Positions 51,660 through 61,236 of a DNA stretch of 64,000 nt are shown here, in pieces. Origin of the DNA: Pseudomonadota bacterium (GTDB taxonomy: Bacteria > Pseudomonadota > Gammaproteobacteria > Steroidobacterales > Steroidobacteraceae); the NCBI GenBank assembly GCA_021807675.1, contig JAKBCR010000001.1, forward strand, positions 1-64,000. Direction: 5' to 3'. A program made the translations under genes and the position numbers. Under the pieces are notes generated by a model. That model was not told the origin of the DNA and ran no database searches. It saw only the letters and a program-made list of their open reading frames with translations. Positions within the stretch are counted from its first letter, which is position 1; each line of letters begins with the position of its first letter.

Positions 51660-54600
51660 CTATTTCTCCACGCTGAACACCAAGTCCGCTCCCCTGACCT
51701 GCCCGGCCTCGGTGCGGATCGTCCAGTGATCGCCCAGGCTGTAGCGCAGGCGGATAGCGTTCAACTGCTGCGTGAGGCCGACGCCGTAGCTCACGTACAG
51801 GCGCGGTGACAGGTATTTCCCGAGAACGAGCGAGGTCTCGTTGTTGAGATCGGTCTGCAGGCTGATGTCGGGCAGGCCGATGCGTGAGCCGAGCTCCTGG
51901 GCGAGGATGGCGCCGCCCTGGGTCAGGAGCTCGTTGGCGGCGGTCGCCTGCTGGCTCTGCGGCGTGTTCGCCGCCTGCATCATCTGCAGCGAGCCGCCGC
52001 CACCGCCGCCGGAGAGGATCAGGGAGACGATCTGCGACTGCGGCAGGGAGGGATCGGAGAAGAAGGACATCTGCGGCTGTTGCAGGGTGCCGCGCACGTT
52101 GATGCCGGCGGTGACGTCGGGGTAGCGCTTGATGGCGCGGATCTCGATGCCGGGATTCTCGATCGGGCCGCCGGTGAAAATGAGGCGCCCGCGCTGGATC
52201 TCGAGCTGGCGAGCGTAGGCCGCGTACTTGCCCTTCTCGACCGAGAGCTCCCCCGTGGCGCGGGTGATCGCGTCATAGCCGCTGCGCACCGTGATGCTGC
52301 CCACGAGCTGACCGGTCAGGCCCATGGTATCGATGTTGACGTCGGGCCCCAGGGTCATCGTGATCTGAGTCTTCACCTTGAAGCGATTGGCCGGGCTCTG
52401 CGACTCCTGGCCGACGATGACCTCGTCGGAGGAGGAGGTCACCGCCCCGGTGAGATTGGTCGGGACGATCCTGGCGTGCGGAACGGCAACCGTGCCCGTG
52501 ATATCGATCTCATGGGCGGCCACCTTGAAATCGAGGTTGGGAGAGGCATCGATCTGCGCTTCCGGAATGTCCACCACGCGGAGGTTGGAGCCATCGATGT
52601 GCAGCTGACCATAGGGCAGTGCACCACGCCAGTGAAGCGTGCCCACGGCATGCACCGATCCCCGGCCCGCCTGCGCGGTGCCGTTGAATATCAGGCCGTC
52701 GTCCGTCAGGCGCGCGGTCAAGCCGATCTGCCGCAAGCGCAAGTTGGTCCGGTACGCATCGACCTGCCCGTTGGAGATGCCGATCGTGCCGCTGAGCTGT
52801 GGTGTGCCCACTGTGCCCGCGATCCGTGCATCCGCCGTCAAGTCTCCGGCGGCACGGTCGATATTGGGCGCGTACACGGAAATGAGGTCGAGCTTGGAGG
52901 TCTGGGCCCGTAACTCGCCCCGGACCGGCATGTCCTGCCAATGTCGCGCCCCCCGCTCGATCTTGAGAGTCCCCGCCAACGTGCCGATCTCTCCCGAAGT
53001 CAAAGACGCTTCGGCATCGACCGCACTCGGCGTGGCGACCGCCGTGAGTACGCCCGACCCGATGGAAGTGCGCTCGACCCGTCCGCTCTCGAGTCGCCGC
53101 GACAGCACGGCGTGGCTCAGCGCGATGCGCAGCACCCCCTGCGCCGGGCTGCTCCCGCCGCCGAAGAGCCGTGCGCCGACGTTGACGCTGCCCAGGTATT
53201 CGACGGCCGGCGTGCGTCCCGCGGTCAGTGTGGCCAGAGGTAACTCGCTGGCGGTCAGTGTCGTAGACCAGGTCGCGGGCGTCCAGCTTCCCTGCGCGCA
53301 CAGATCGCCCGGTGTGCCGACCAGGCAGAACCGCTCGATGCTGCTCGCAGCGGGCGACAGCTCCAGGGCGACCGGCTGCTGCAGATGCAACCGCAGCGAC
53401 TCCTCGCCTGACAGGCTGAGCGACTCCAGCGTGCCGTCGAAGTTACTCTTGTTGAAAGCGCCACGGGCCGTCGCGGTCAGATGCAGACCGGGCGCCTGTG
53501 CGTCGAGATGAGCGGTTGCCCCCGACGCCGGCCCGTCGAGCGTGAAGTCCAGGCTCCGCAACGTGCGGCGATGAAACCGGAGCTCTCGGAGGCGCGCCTC
53601 GATTGACGAGCGCCGCCGCGAGCTCGGGTCGAAATCCACCTTGGCATCGAAGCGCGCCAATGACACTCCATCGTAGAGGATGCCGGCTCCGTGAGCGGTG
53701 GCGAGAATGTCGGGACTGTCGAGCGGTCCGCGGATCGTGCCGCTCGCTTGCAAGCGGCCGCGGGTGCCCGGCGAGAGGAGGCTCAGGTCTTCGGCGGTCA
53801 CCGCGAATGTCAGGTCCACCGCGTGATCGATCCGTCCATCGAGCGCCAGGCGGGTGCGGCCGAGGCCCACACGAACGCGCTGGAAGGTCCACGTGTTCCC
53901 TGCATGCGTGAGCTTGCCGCCGCCGCTCGCTGTGACGCCCCGCAGCCGGCCGTCGAGGCCGTCGACGGCCAGGCTGATCGGATCGCCGGCCTTGAAGCCG
54001 CGGCCCGCCATCGTCAGCCCGAAGTCGAGACTGCCGGGCAGGTCGGGCCGCCACCGGCCCGGGTCGATGCCCGTCGCCCGTCCGCTGACGGTCCAACGCT
54101 GCACGGGCGCCCAGGTCACTTCGGCCTGCAGTACGGCATGGCCGTGCAGCAGATCGACGCTTCCTCGGCTGATGCTGACGCCGTCGCCCGCCAACCTGCC
54201 CGCGGCATCCGCAGGCACTGCGGGGTATCCGTCAAGCTGCACCAGCCCCTTCGTGCGGAAATCGTACGGGCGCACGCCTGAGAGCTCGAAGGTTCCCTCG
54301 GCGCTGCGAAACGGCACCTTCGGTCCCACGAGCGGCCAGCGGAGGTTGCGCCAGCTGCCTCGCAGATCGAGACGCGGTCCGCCCGCGACGATCCCGATCG
54401 TGCCGGAGGCCGTCGTGTTCGCGCCCGAGCCCGGATGGGTGATGTCGATCCGCCGTGCGGTGATGACGTGCTGGGAATAGGCCCCGTCGAACCGCACCTT
54501 GAATGGACCTGCCTTCAGTCCGGCCGGGTCCAGCATGCCACGCGCGCTGAATCCGCGCCCGGCGCCGCTCAGTGCGAGCTCGCCGCTGATGGCGCCCAGC

Positions 54601-55415
54601 GGGCCGGCGAGATGCCAGGCGCGCAGGTCGAAGTCCTGCACCACGGCATGGCCCCGCCAATGCCAGTCGTGAGTCAGATCGAGCATCTCTCCGCTGAGCT
54701 CGCTCTGGAAAGGTGCGAGGATCTTGCCGCTGACCGCCACCTTGTCGAGATCGCCGGCAGCGCTGGCGGTGAGCCGCCAGTCCGGCTGGTCGCGTGGCCG
54801 CCAGGTGATCCGTCCTTGCGCCGTAAGCTGCAGCGGATCGCTGGCATGGAGCGTACCCGTGGCGGCGAAATGCAGTTCGCCCATTTGCAACTGTGTCTGA
54901 TAGAAACGGATGTCTCGATGGCGCAGCAGCGCGGAGCCCGCGATCGCGCTGCCCTCCAGTCGGGTGCGGTCCGGGTCCACCAACACCGCCTTCCCGATGC
55001 TGGCATGTCCGATCTCGATGGTCAGCCAGCGTGGCAGGAATTGAGGCGCTCGGGCGGGCACCGGTGGGGGGCTCGCCGGGTGCTTGACCTCGATATAGAC
55101 GCTGTCGACGGTTGTATCGGGCGCGCGAAGGGTTTGCCAGAGGAGCGGCTCGAGCAGCACTCGAGTGCAGATGCCACGGATCTCGAGGTGCACCCGCTCC
55201 TGGTCTATCTCCACCAGGCCTGCGCGGACGCCGCCCGCGATCGTTCCGCTGACATCCTCGATCCGGATCCCGACGTGACCGAACCGATGCGGCAGGTGGC
55301 TCACCACGAACCGCAGACCGCTCTGGGTGAAGAGGACGGAGTAGAGTGCGGCGCAGGGCAGCGCGATCGCGATCAGAACGAAGAGGGCGGTGGCGAGCAG
55401 CAGGAATCGGCGCAT
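51660..55415 (-). CDS. tamB: Translocation and assembly module subunit TamB
   Basis: A giant inner-membrane-anchored periplasmic protein that bridges to the outer membrane with TamA and moves lipids or outer-membrane proteins. A single N-terminal transmembrane helix (LLLATALFVLIAIALPCAALYSVLF) precedes about 1000 residues of beta-rich AsmA-like repeat (GRITWRPRDQ, GTLKIERG patterns). The C-terminal DUF490/TamB domain has GINVRGTLQQPQMSFFSDPSLPQSQIVSLIL and ends LRYSLGDHWTIRTEAG. Length is 1251 aa. tamA precedes it by 15 bases in one operon. Confidence 0.95.
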   Translation of the reverse strand: MRRFLLLATALFVLIAIALPCAALYSVLFTQSGLRFVVSHLPHRFGHVGIRIEDVSGTIAGGVRAGLVEIDQERVHLEIRGICTRVLLEPLLWQTLRAPDTTVDSVYIEVKHPASPPPVPARAPQFLPRWLTIEIGHASIGKAVLVDPDRTRLEGSAIAGSALLRHRDIRFYQTQLQMGELHFAATGTLHASDPLQLTAQGRITWRPRDQPDWRLTASAAGDLDKVAVSGKILAPFQSELSGEMLDLTHDWHWRGHAVVQDFDLRAWHLAGPLGAISGELALSGAGRGFSARGMLDPAGLKAGPFKVRFDGAYSQHVITARRIDITHPGSGANTTASGTIGIVAGGPRLDLRGSWRNLRWPLVGPKVPFRSAEGTFELSGVRPYDFRTKGLVQLDGYPAVPADAAGRLAGDGVSISRGSVDLLHGHAVLQAEVTWAPVQRWTVSGRATGIDPGRWRPDLPGSLDFGLTMAGRGFKAGDPISLAVDGLDGRLRGVTASGGGKLTHAGNTWTFQRVRVGLGRTRLALDGRIDHAVDLTFAVTAEDLSLLSPGTRGRLQASGTIRGPLDSPDILATAHGAGILYDGVSLARFDAKVDFDPSSRRRSSIEARLRELRFHRRTLRSLDFTLDGPASGATAHLDAQAPGLHLTATARGAFNKSNFDGTLESLSLSGEESLRLHLQQPVALELSPAASSIERFCLVGTPGDLCAQGSWTPATWSTTLTASELPLATLTAGRTPAVEYLGSVNVGARLFGGGSSPAQGVLRIALSHAVLSRRLESGRVERTSIGSGVLTAVATPSAVDAEASLTSGEIGTLAGTLKIERGARHWQDMPVRGELRAQTSKLDLISVYAPNIDRAAGDLTADARIAGTVGTPQLSGTIGISNGQVDAYRTNLRLRQIGLTARLTDDGLIFNGTAQAGRGSVHAVGTLHWRGALPYGQLHIDGSNLRVVDIPEAQIDASPNLDFKVAAHEIDITGTVAVPHARIVPTNLTGAVTSSSDEVIVGQESQSPANRFKVKTQITMTLGPDVNIDTMGLTGQLVGSITVRSGYDAITRATGELSVEKGKYAAYARQLEIQRGRLIFTGGPIENPGIEIRAIKRYPDVTAGINVRGTLQQPQMSFFSDPSLPQSQIVSLILSGGGGGGSLQMMQAANTPQSQQATAANELLTQGGAILAQELGSRIGLPDISLQTDLNNETSLVLGKYLSPRLYVSYGVGLTQQLNAIRLRYSLGDHWTIRTEAGQVRGADLVFSVEK

Positions 55416-55430
55416 CGCGCTACCGTGCTC

Positions 55431-57341
55431 TCAGAGCTTCGGAGAGAAGTTGATGTAGAGGCGCGGGCTGCCGGACTGCGAGAGGGGCTGCCCGATGTCG
55501 ATGCCGAGCGTCAGGACGGGCAACCGGACACGAAATCCGAGGCCGGCGCCGTACTGAAGCGGGGTGCCGAAGTGATTGAAGGCATTGCCGTAGTCGAAGA
55601 AGGCGGCCACCCCGAAGTCTCTCGGCAGGTCGCGGTCGAACTCCACCGACCCGGTGATCAGGTCCTTGCCGCCGGCTTTGGCCGCGACGCACTCCTGCCG
55701 GGCGCTGGCGCCCGAGCCCACGGTCTCGCAGAAGTTCTGAGTGGGTGAGAGGTCGTTGTAGGCGAAGCCGCGCACGCTGCCCTCGCCGCCCGCGAAGAAC
55801 CTCATCACGGACGGCATCTCGTCGAAATGCGAGGCGAAGGTGACCCCGAGCTCGTCGCGAAGGAGCAGGTGCCACTTGGGCGCGAGCGTGAACACCCGCT
55901 CGAGCTGCACGTGGATCTGCAGGAAGCTCGCCTTCGATCCGAACGCGCCCTGCGAGCCGCGGATCTCGGCGTAGATCCCGTGCTCGAACATCGGCTCGCC
56001 GAGATAGCCCTTCGGTACGGAGGCGATATCGACCCCTGGCACCAGCAGGTCGTCGGTCGCCGTGCCTGCCGTTATGCTCGGAATCGGCTGTCCGGCTGAC
56101 GTCGTGCACTGCGTGTAGGTCGTGGTCCCGCTCGTCGTCCCTACAGGGCACTCCGGGGTGCCCTGCACCGTCCCGGTGGAGTGTACGCCATTGATGAACC
56201 ACACCGTCTGCCAGCGACCCGTCACGCGGGTCACGCTCGGGCCGAAGGACATGGTGCGCGCGTCGACGTCCGCGAGCTGACGCTGCTCGACGGTGCCGGC
56301 CAGAGTCAGATTCTCGACCGCCGGATCGCCGATCGGAATGATGTAGCGGCTCTGCAGGCTATACTTGGTTACCTGCGCGGCCTCGATGTCGATACTCATC
56401 TTGTGGCCGTAGGAATTGACCCTCCGGTCCTGCCAGCTGATGATGCCGCGGGCGCCGGTATCGGTGGCATAGCCCCCGGCGAAGGAGTAAACGTTCGGCC
56501 GGTTCGGATCGGCGCGGATGCTGACCGGGACGGTGTGATGAACGTGGTCGGGCGTTCCCGTCAGCACTTCGAGGTTGGTGAAGTACTCCGTGTCGTCGAG
56601 CGCGAACTGCGTGCGCAGGACCTCCGTCAGGTCGAACGGGGCGCCCGGCCGGTAGCGCAGGAATCTGCGCACCAGCTTTTCATTCACCGCATTCTGCTTG
56701 ATGGTAGTGGCCCCGAAGCGGTAGCGCACGCCCGTTTGAAGCTCCAGCGCGATGCTGGCCGTATGCGCGCTCGGGTTGACCAGCAGCTCGTGACGGGTCA
56801 GCGTCGCATCGAGGAATCCGTAGGTGGCGGCGGTCCGCAGCAGGTCGCTCTTGACTCTCTCGTACTTCGCCTGGTCGAGCTGCTCGCCGGTATGAAACGG
56901 CAGGTTGGAGGTGATGCGCATGAAGAGCGGGCTGGCGGCGCCCGGTCCCACGACGCGGACGTCCACCTTCGTCAGGATCACCGGCTGACCGGGGTCGATC
57001 GCGATCGTGACCTGCCAGTTGCCCGAGCCGGTGGATGTCACGCTCGAGCGCACGTTGGGCTCGAAGTACCCGAACGGGCGCAGGGCCGCTCGCACTTCCC
57101 GGCTGACGCGGTTTTGCAGTCTGTCGACGGTATCGGGGGTCAGGTGCTTGCTGCGCTGGTAGCGGGCGAAGCTGAGGTATGCGAGCACATTCTTGCGCAG
57201 CGGATCGCTCACGCCTTTGATCGTGATGGTGACGCCGGCCCGCGCCAGCGGCGCGGCGAGGACCCAGACGAGGAGCAATGCGAGGACGCCCGAGGCGCGC
57301 CATTGCGGCCGAGCCCCGTGTAACGAGATTCGCTGCCCCAT
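55431..57341 (-). CDS. tamA: Outer membrane assembly protein TamA (BamA/Omp85 family)
   Basis: An Omp85-type 16-stranded barrel preceded by POTRA domains. Signal peptide about residues 10-36 (VLALLLVWVLAAPLARA), POTRA region ITIKGVSDPLRKNVLAYL, EPNVRSSVTSTGSGNWQV and GATTIKQNAVNEKLVRRFL, then barrel with FFAGGEGSVRGFAYNDLSPTQ (the Omp85 GSxRGF-like motif) and a C-terminal PRLYINFSPKL. One predicted external loop is long and Thr/Gly-rich with a cysteine pair (TPECPVGTTSGTTTYTQC). Start ATG 57341 is chosen; track 57434 adds residues from a repeat-flanking region. Length is 636 aa. Confidence 0.94.
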   Translation of the reverse strand: MGQRISLHGARPQWRASGVLALLLVWVLAAPLARAGVTITIKGVSDPLRKNVLAYLSFARYQRSKHLTPDTVDRLQNRVSREVRAALRPFGYFEPNVRSSVTSTGSGNWQVTIAIDPGQPVILTKVDVRVVGPGAASPLFMRITSNLPFHTGEQLDQAKYERVKSDLLRTAATYGFLDATLTRHELLVNPSAHTASIALELQTGVRYRFGATTIKQNAVNEKLVRRFLRYRPGAPFDLTEVLRTQFALDDTEYFTNLEVLTGTPDHVHHTVPVSIRADPNRPNVYSFAGGYATDTGARGIISWQDRRVNSYGHKMSIDIEAAQVTKYSLQSRYIIPIGDPAVENLTLAGTVEQRQLADVDARTMSFGPSVTRVTGRWQTVWFINGVHSTGTVQGTPECPVGTTSGTTTYTQCTTSAGQPIPSITAGTATDDLLVPGVDIASVPKGYLGEPMFEHGIYAEIRGSQGAFGSKASFLQIHVQLERVFTLAPKWHLLLRDELGVTFASHFDEMPSVMRFFAGGEGSVRGFAYNDLSPTQNFCETVGSGASARQECVAAKAGGKDLITGSVEFDRDLPRDFGVAAFFDYGNAFNHFGTPLQYGAGLGFRVRLPVLTLGIDIGQPLSQSGSPRLYINFSPKL

Positions 57342-57417
57342 CGATGCGTACGACCCAAGCCCCGGCTGGCGGATGAAAGGCGGATTGTAGACGTGACCCT
57401 CGCACAGGGCGCGGGTT

Positions 57418-57574
57418 CCGTTGCCCAAAAGCAAGTGAGCCAGCGGCCGTTTCCCGAGGCCCGTCGTTTCGCATTGGCGGGTCTCGGAGAGGCCGCTCCC
57501 TGGGCCGCGCGATCAAAAGCGGTAAATGGGCTGGCCGCGTAATGCGGCAGGATGCCGGCTTTGCGCCGGTAGAC
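57418..57574 (-). repeat. Interspersed repeat family C, copy 5 (inverted)
   Basis: Read on the minus strand it runs GGCGCAAAGCCGGCATCCTGCCGC, then GATCGCGCGGCCCAGGGAGCGGCC, then CTCGGGAAACGGCCGCTGG to TTGCTTTTGGGCAACGG, parallel to the copy at 35920-36070. It ends at the NRDE gene stop codon. Confidence 0.8.
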
Positions 57575-58378
57575 TTACAGCCACTCCTCGCGCTCGAGGT
57601 GATATTCGGTTTGGCCGGTGGGGGTGCCGGTCGGGTCGAAGCGCCGTTCGGCGAGGTAACAGCGGCCCGTGGGCTCGATGGCGAGGATGGTGGAGCAGCG
57701 GGTGCCGTAGCCGTCGTGCACGACGAAGGGAGAGGACAGGGTTCGCTCCCATTCCGGTGCAAGCCCGGTGCGCGGCAGGCCCTCCTCTTCGCTGGCCGGC
57801 CTGCGATCGTCGAGGAGCGAGAACAGCCCTTCATCGCCGGCGCCACCGGCTCGAAGCCATGCCTCGAAGCTCTGCCGTACCCGCCGTAATTTGGGCCATG
57901 GCGTGTCGAGCCGCTCATTCGAGAGCCCGTAGACCCCTGGCCGCAGCTCTCGCGCGAAGGGAGTGCCGCGGTTCGAGGCATACCAGAGAGACCGACCGTC
58001 GGCCAACAGCAGATTGAAGCCGCGGTAATCGGCAGCCTCATTCTCCAGGGAGGCCAGGTAGTCGGCCGGATCGGCTGGACTGCCGAGGTATCGCGGGATC
58101 AGAGCGCCGCGTGAGGGCGCTGCGCGGGCGCTCGCCTCCTGACTCGGCTCACCCTCCATTGGAGGATCTCTGAAATTGGTGATCACCCCGAATCGGCGGC
58201 GCGCGTCGATCCCCAGCCACGTGCCGCCTGCGCGTAGATCCCGTCCAGCCAGGATGTCAATCGGAGAGCGCCAGCAGGCGAGCGGCGCGGCGGGGCGGTC
58301 GTGGTACTCGTCGCGATTGGCGGCGACTACCAGGCGATAGCGGGGGTGCGTGTTCCACGCGAGCACTAGCAGGCACAT
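57575..58378 (-). CDS. NRDE (TANGO2-like) family protein
   Basis: A cytoplasmic NRDE-family protein, named for its motif LVVAANRDEYHDRPA near the N-terminus. Further family blocks are GGTWLGIDARRRFGVITNFRD, NRGTPFARELRPGVYGLSNERL and the C-terminal TGTPTGQTEYHLER. Length is 267 aa. The N-terminal Cys-2 and ANRDE resemble the Ntn-hydrolase fold proposed for the family. The biological role is uncertain (haem/lipid handling has been suggested). It is encoded 5 bases downstream of nudC. Confidence 0.9.
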   Translation of the reverse strand: MCLLVLAWNTHPRYRLVVAANRDEYHDRPAAPLACWRSPIDILAGRDLRAGGTWLGIDARRRFGVITNFRDPPMEGEPSQEASARAAPSRGALIPRYLGSPADPADYLASLENEAADYRGFNLLLADGRSLWYASNRGTPFARELRPGVYGLSNERLDTPWPKLRRVRQSFEAWLRAGGAGDEGLFSLLDDRRPASEEEGLPRTGLAPEWERTLSSPFVVHDGYGTRCSTILAIEPTGRCYLAERRFDPTGTPTGQTEYHLEREEWL

Positions 58379-58383
58379 GCCGC

Positions 58384-59283
58384 TTACTTACCGTCCATCC
58401 AGGCGCCGATCAGGCGGTGGGAGATCGAGTGCGCGGGCGGCAGGACGATTGCACCGGCCTGGATCTCCTCGCGCGAGAACCAGCGGGCGTCCTCGAGCTC
58501 GCCGTGACCCCGGGCGGGGCTGCCCGCCGGGGCCCGGGCGCTGAAGCCAATCATGATGGAGGCCGGGAAGGGCCAGGGCTGGGAGGAATCGTAGCGGGTG
58601 CCGATGACCGGCACGCCGGTCTCCTCCATGACCTCGCGAGCGACGGCATCTTCCAGGCTCTCGCCCGGCTCCACGAAACCGGCGATGGTCGAGTAGCGTC
58701 CCGGCGGCCACATCGCCTGCCGGCCGAGGAGGGCGCGCTCCCCATCGGTGACCAGCACGATGATGGCGGGGTCCAGCCGGGGGAAGAACTCCTGGGCGCA
58801 GCCCTCTCTGGAGCAGCGCATGCAGTGGCCCGCACGCTCGGGAACCGTCGGGGCCCCGCACGCCCCACAGTACCGCTGGCGCGCTCGCCAGATCGAGAGC
58901 GCCCGGGCATAGGCAAGGAGGCCGGCCTCCTCGCCGGCAAGAAGCGGCGAGAGTGGACGCAGCTCTTCGAAGGAGGCATTTCGGGGCAACTCCAGCGGCG
59001 GCTCGTCCCCGACGTCCACCAGAACGCAGCGCCGCTCCCGGAACCAGCCCAGGAGGATCAAGCGACTCGGCTCGACGGAGGCGAGGGTCTCGCCTTGCTC
59101 CCCGTCGAGAAAGGCGATGCGCGGCTCCGGCCGGGTGTAGACCAGCTGATGGGTGCCGCTGCCCAAGAGGTAGAGCGTCTGCGGATCCTCGAGCGCCGCT
59201 TGCGCCCAGCCGGCGTCCTCGCGCTCCTCGGCACGACGATCGATGTAAGGTCCTGCGAAGAAATTCGGTCGATCCGGGTCCAT
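58384..59283 (-). CDS. nudC: NAD+ diphosphatase NudC (NAD-decapping)
   Basis: A Nudix hydrolase that cleaves NADH/NAD and removes NAD caps from RNA. The zinc ribbon is YCGACGAP...HCMRCSREGC, followed by PRLDPAIIVLVTDG and the Nudix box GFVEPGESLEDAVAREVMEETGV, with the family QPWPFPASIM motif. Start ATG 59283 (MDPDRPNFFAGPY) is chosen over the track's 59358; TACAAT lies exactly six bases upstream of it. Length is 299 aa. It is operonic with the NRDE gene. Confidence 0.94.
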   Translation of the reverse strand: MDPDRPNFFAGPYIDRRAEEREDAGWAQAALEDPQTLYLLGSGTHQLVYTRPEPRIAFLDGEQGETLASVEPSRLILLGWFRERRCVLVDVGDEPPLELPRNASFEELRPLSPLLAGEEAGLLAYARALSIWRARQRYCGACGAPTVPERAGHCMRCSREGCAQEFFPRLDPAIIVLVTDGERALLGRQAMWPPGRYSTIAGFVEPGESLEDAVAREVMEETGVPVIGTRYDSSQPWPFPASIMIGFSARAPAGSPARGHGELEDARWFSREEIQAGAIVLPPAHSISHRLIGAWMDGK

Positions 59284-59406
59284 GGCCCGATTGTAGTATG
59301 TATGGCGCCGGATCCGGGCGTCCGCTGCCCGGTCCGGCGCGCATCGAGCCCACGCCATGCCCGCCCTCGGGGCGGCGAGGCATGTCCGCGGGTGCGAGCT
59401 CGTCGC

Positions 59407-59958
59407 TCAGCCGCGCTGCGCGGCGACGGAGCAGTGGTGGCAACGCTTCTCCCGGACGGGGAACCGCTCGACGACGATGATGCCCCCGCATTCGCAGCAT
59501 CTACCGAGGCGAAGCTGGTCGCCGCGCGCCAGGCAGTTCGCCAGGAAGACCCCATACTCGAACGAGATCGCGGCCGTAGGGACCATGATGGTGTAGGTCT
59601 CGAACGCGGTGCAGAGCGAGTCGCCCCGGGCGATGTCCGGGAGGGCGGCGGCGGCGGCGGGCGAGGGCTCCGCCGGCACCAGCCCCCCTAGAGCGAAAAA
59701 GCTCGCCAGAACGGCGGTTTCCTGTTGGATCCTCAGCGATCGCGTGAAGTAGGCGGCCTGGTGGGGCGACTTGCCGCGATGGCGCGGCACATAACAGGCG
59801 GCGCGGCCCAGGTAGGACCGGTAGAGCTTGCGGATGCGGTCGTCGCTGAGCCCCGTCCAGACGCGGATCGTCTGGGTACGCGCCTCATGTGTCAGGAAAC
59901 GCAACGCCAGATCCAGGCGCTGCCGATCGCGGTCATAGCGGTCTTCCGAGATGCGCAT
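59407..59958 (-). CDS. FlhC-like transcriptional regulator without FlhD
   Basis: A 183-residue protein resembling FlhC of the FlhDC flagellar master regulator: helical region RLDLALRFLTHEARTQTIRVWTGLSDDRIRKLYRSYLG, then a C-terminal zinc site CCECGG...CHHC. FlhC normally binds DNA with FlhD; no flhD-like ORF is adjacent. Start ATG 59958 (MRISEDRYDRD) follows AGGGGAAATC; the track start at 60231 lies in the divergent gene. It is divergent from an unknown gene across about 175 bases. The assignment is by domain pattern and zinc cysteines; moderate certainty. Confidence 0.72.
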   Translation of the reverse strand: MRISEDRYDRDRQRLDLALRFLTHEARTQTIRVWTGLSDDRIRKLYRSYLGRAACYVPRHRGKSPHQAAYFTRSLRIQQETAVLASFFALGGLVPAEPSPAAAAALPDIARGDSLCTAFETYTIMVPTAAISFEYGVFLANCLARGDQLRLGRCCECGGIIVVERFPVREKRCHHCSVAAQRG

Positions 59959-60045
59959 GGCTGATTTCCCCTGCTGTGTGATTTTTTGACGGACGTGACC
60001 CGTCCGTATTGTTAGGTAGTTTTCGAAAAAATACAACCCGTCTTT

Positions 60046-60067
60046 AAGTGGGTCAAAAATCCCACTT
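60046..60067. promoter_or_regulatory. Inverted repeat in the divergent FlhC-like/unknown gene intergenic region
   Basis: AAGTGGG and CCCACTT flank an 8-base A/T-rich loop (TCAAAAAT). A second, imperfect GGACG-CGTCC repeat lies at about 59991-60006. Both sit between divergent starts, so they may be operators; the sequence around them is unusually A/T-rich. Confidence 0.45.
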
Positions 60068-60133
60068 TCATCCGTTGCCTCCGGCGGCCCCGCGGGTACC
60101 ATGCGGAAAGTTTCCTGGGAAGGAGTTGTCGTC

Positions 60134-60853
60134 ATGTTGCATGATGAGAAAATCGTGGGGTTGAAAGGTCGAGCCCTGAGCCGGGCCTGCTGGCTGCGGC
60201 GGGAGATGCTGGAGGGCCTGGCGGAGGTCAATCACCGTTGCCTGGGATTGCTCGCGGAGCAGGCCCTCGCCCCGGGGTCGCAGGGGCAGCCGGGTCTGCG
60301 GCAGGTGGGCGAGCTGTGGCGGGCGCTCGATGAGCGCGCCCGCTGGCAGCTGGCTGCCTGCCCGTACCTGCTGGTGGATGCCTGGTTCGGAGAGCCTCAG
60401 CGCTGGCAGTGGCTTACCGGCTCGCAGGTCGCCGATGGGCCCCGCGTCCCGCGCGCCTCATTCTTCACCGTGCCCCAGACGGTCGCGGTAGCGCGCACGG
60501 TATTCGTGTACGCCTGGTCTATGGCCGTCAACTATCCGGACGGCGCGCGGCTGGTTCTCGGAATTCACCCGCATTGCGCGAGCCTGCTCGCCGCCTGCAA
60601 CGTATCGCAAGTGCACGAGCTGGCGGAGCGCAATGCCGGATGGCTGCGGCCGCGGTGGCTCAAGCGCGTACTGCTGTGGCGGCAGATGCTGAGGGCCGCG
60701 GCGGAGGATGACGGAGTGATGCTGGAGCGCTCGCGCATGCAAGGGCTGCAAATGCTCGCGGCAGAGGCCTGGGATGCCGCTCACCACGGCCGTTCGGCCG
60801 CGTGGAGCGCCGCCTCTTCAGTGGAGCTGCAGCGAGTCGATGAGGCTCCGTAG
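60134..60853 (+). CDS. Conserved-looking protein of unknown function
   Basis: I do not recognise this protein. It is 239 aa, helical, rich in Ala, Leu, Arg and Trp, with blocks CWLRREMLEGLAEVNHRCL, DAWFGEPQRWQWL, VARTVFVYAWSMAVNYPDGARLVLGI and WLRPRWLKRVLLWRQML. No signal peptide or clear membrane helix is seen. Start ATG 60134 follows GGAAGGAG; the track start 60101 is less likely. It is divergent from the FlhC-like gene, and its 3' end overlaps the convergent CheY-like gene by 36 bases. A regulatory partnership with the FlhC-like protein is only a guess from position. Confidence 0.8.
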   Translation: MLHDEKIVGLKGRALSRACWLRREMLEGLAEVNHRCLGLLAEQALAPGSQGQPGLRQVGELWRALDERARWQLAACPYLLVDAWFGEPQRWQWLTGSQVADGPRVPRASFFTVPQTVAVARTVFVYAWSMAVNYPDGARLVLGIHPHCASLLAACNVSQVHELAERNAGWLRPRWLKRVLLWRQMLRAAAEDDGVMLERSRMQGLQMLAAEAWDAAHHGRSAAWSAASSVELQRVDEAP

Positions 60854-61222
60854 CGCATCGGGTGAAACCGGCTTGACCAGATGATGGTCGATGCCTGCGC
60901 GGCGGGATCGCAGGCGATCGTCTTCCTGTCCGTAGCCGGTGATCGCGATGAGCACGGCGTCCTTGGCCTGCGGCAGCTCACGGAGCCGCTCGGCCACTTC
61001 GTAGCCGTCCATCCCTGGCAGCCCGATGTCGAGGAAAACCGCCTCGGGCTGCCATTGCTCCGCGGTCTCCAGCGCGGTCGGGCCGTCGTATGCGCATGCG
61101 ACCTCGTGGCCCCACATCTCGAGAAGCATCGACATGCTCTCGGCGGCGTCCTTGTTGTCGTCGACGACCAGCAATCGACGCTTCGGCGCTGGTCCTCCGC
61201 TCCCGTGCCGCGTGAGTGCCAT
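60818..61222 (-). CDS. Single-domain response regulator (CheY-like)
   Basis: A receiver-only protein of 134 aa. The acidic pair is LLVVDDNKDAAES, the phospho-acceptor Asp VFLDIGLPGMDGYEV, the conserved Thr IAITGYGQ and the Lys KPVSPDALRSL. It has no output domain, so it acts by protein contact, as in chemotaxis or in phosphorelays. It follows the isoaspartyl peptidase gene by 14 bases, but a functional link is not evident. Its 3' end overlaps the convergent unknown gene. Confidence 0.93.
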   Translation of the reverse strand: MALTRHGSGGPAPKRRLLVVDDNKDAAESMSMLLEMWGHEVACAYDGPTALETAEQWQPEAVFLDIGLPGMDGYEVAERLRELPQAKDAVLIAITGYGQEDDRLRSRRAGIDHHLVKPVSPDALRSLIDSLQLH

Positions 61223-61236
61223 AGGGTGTCCCCCTC

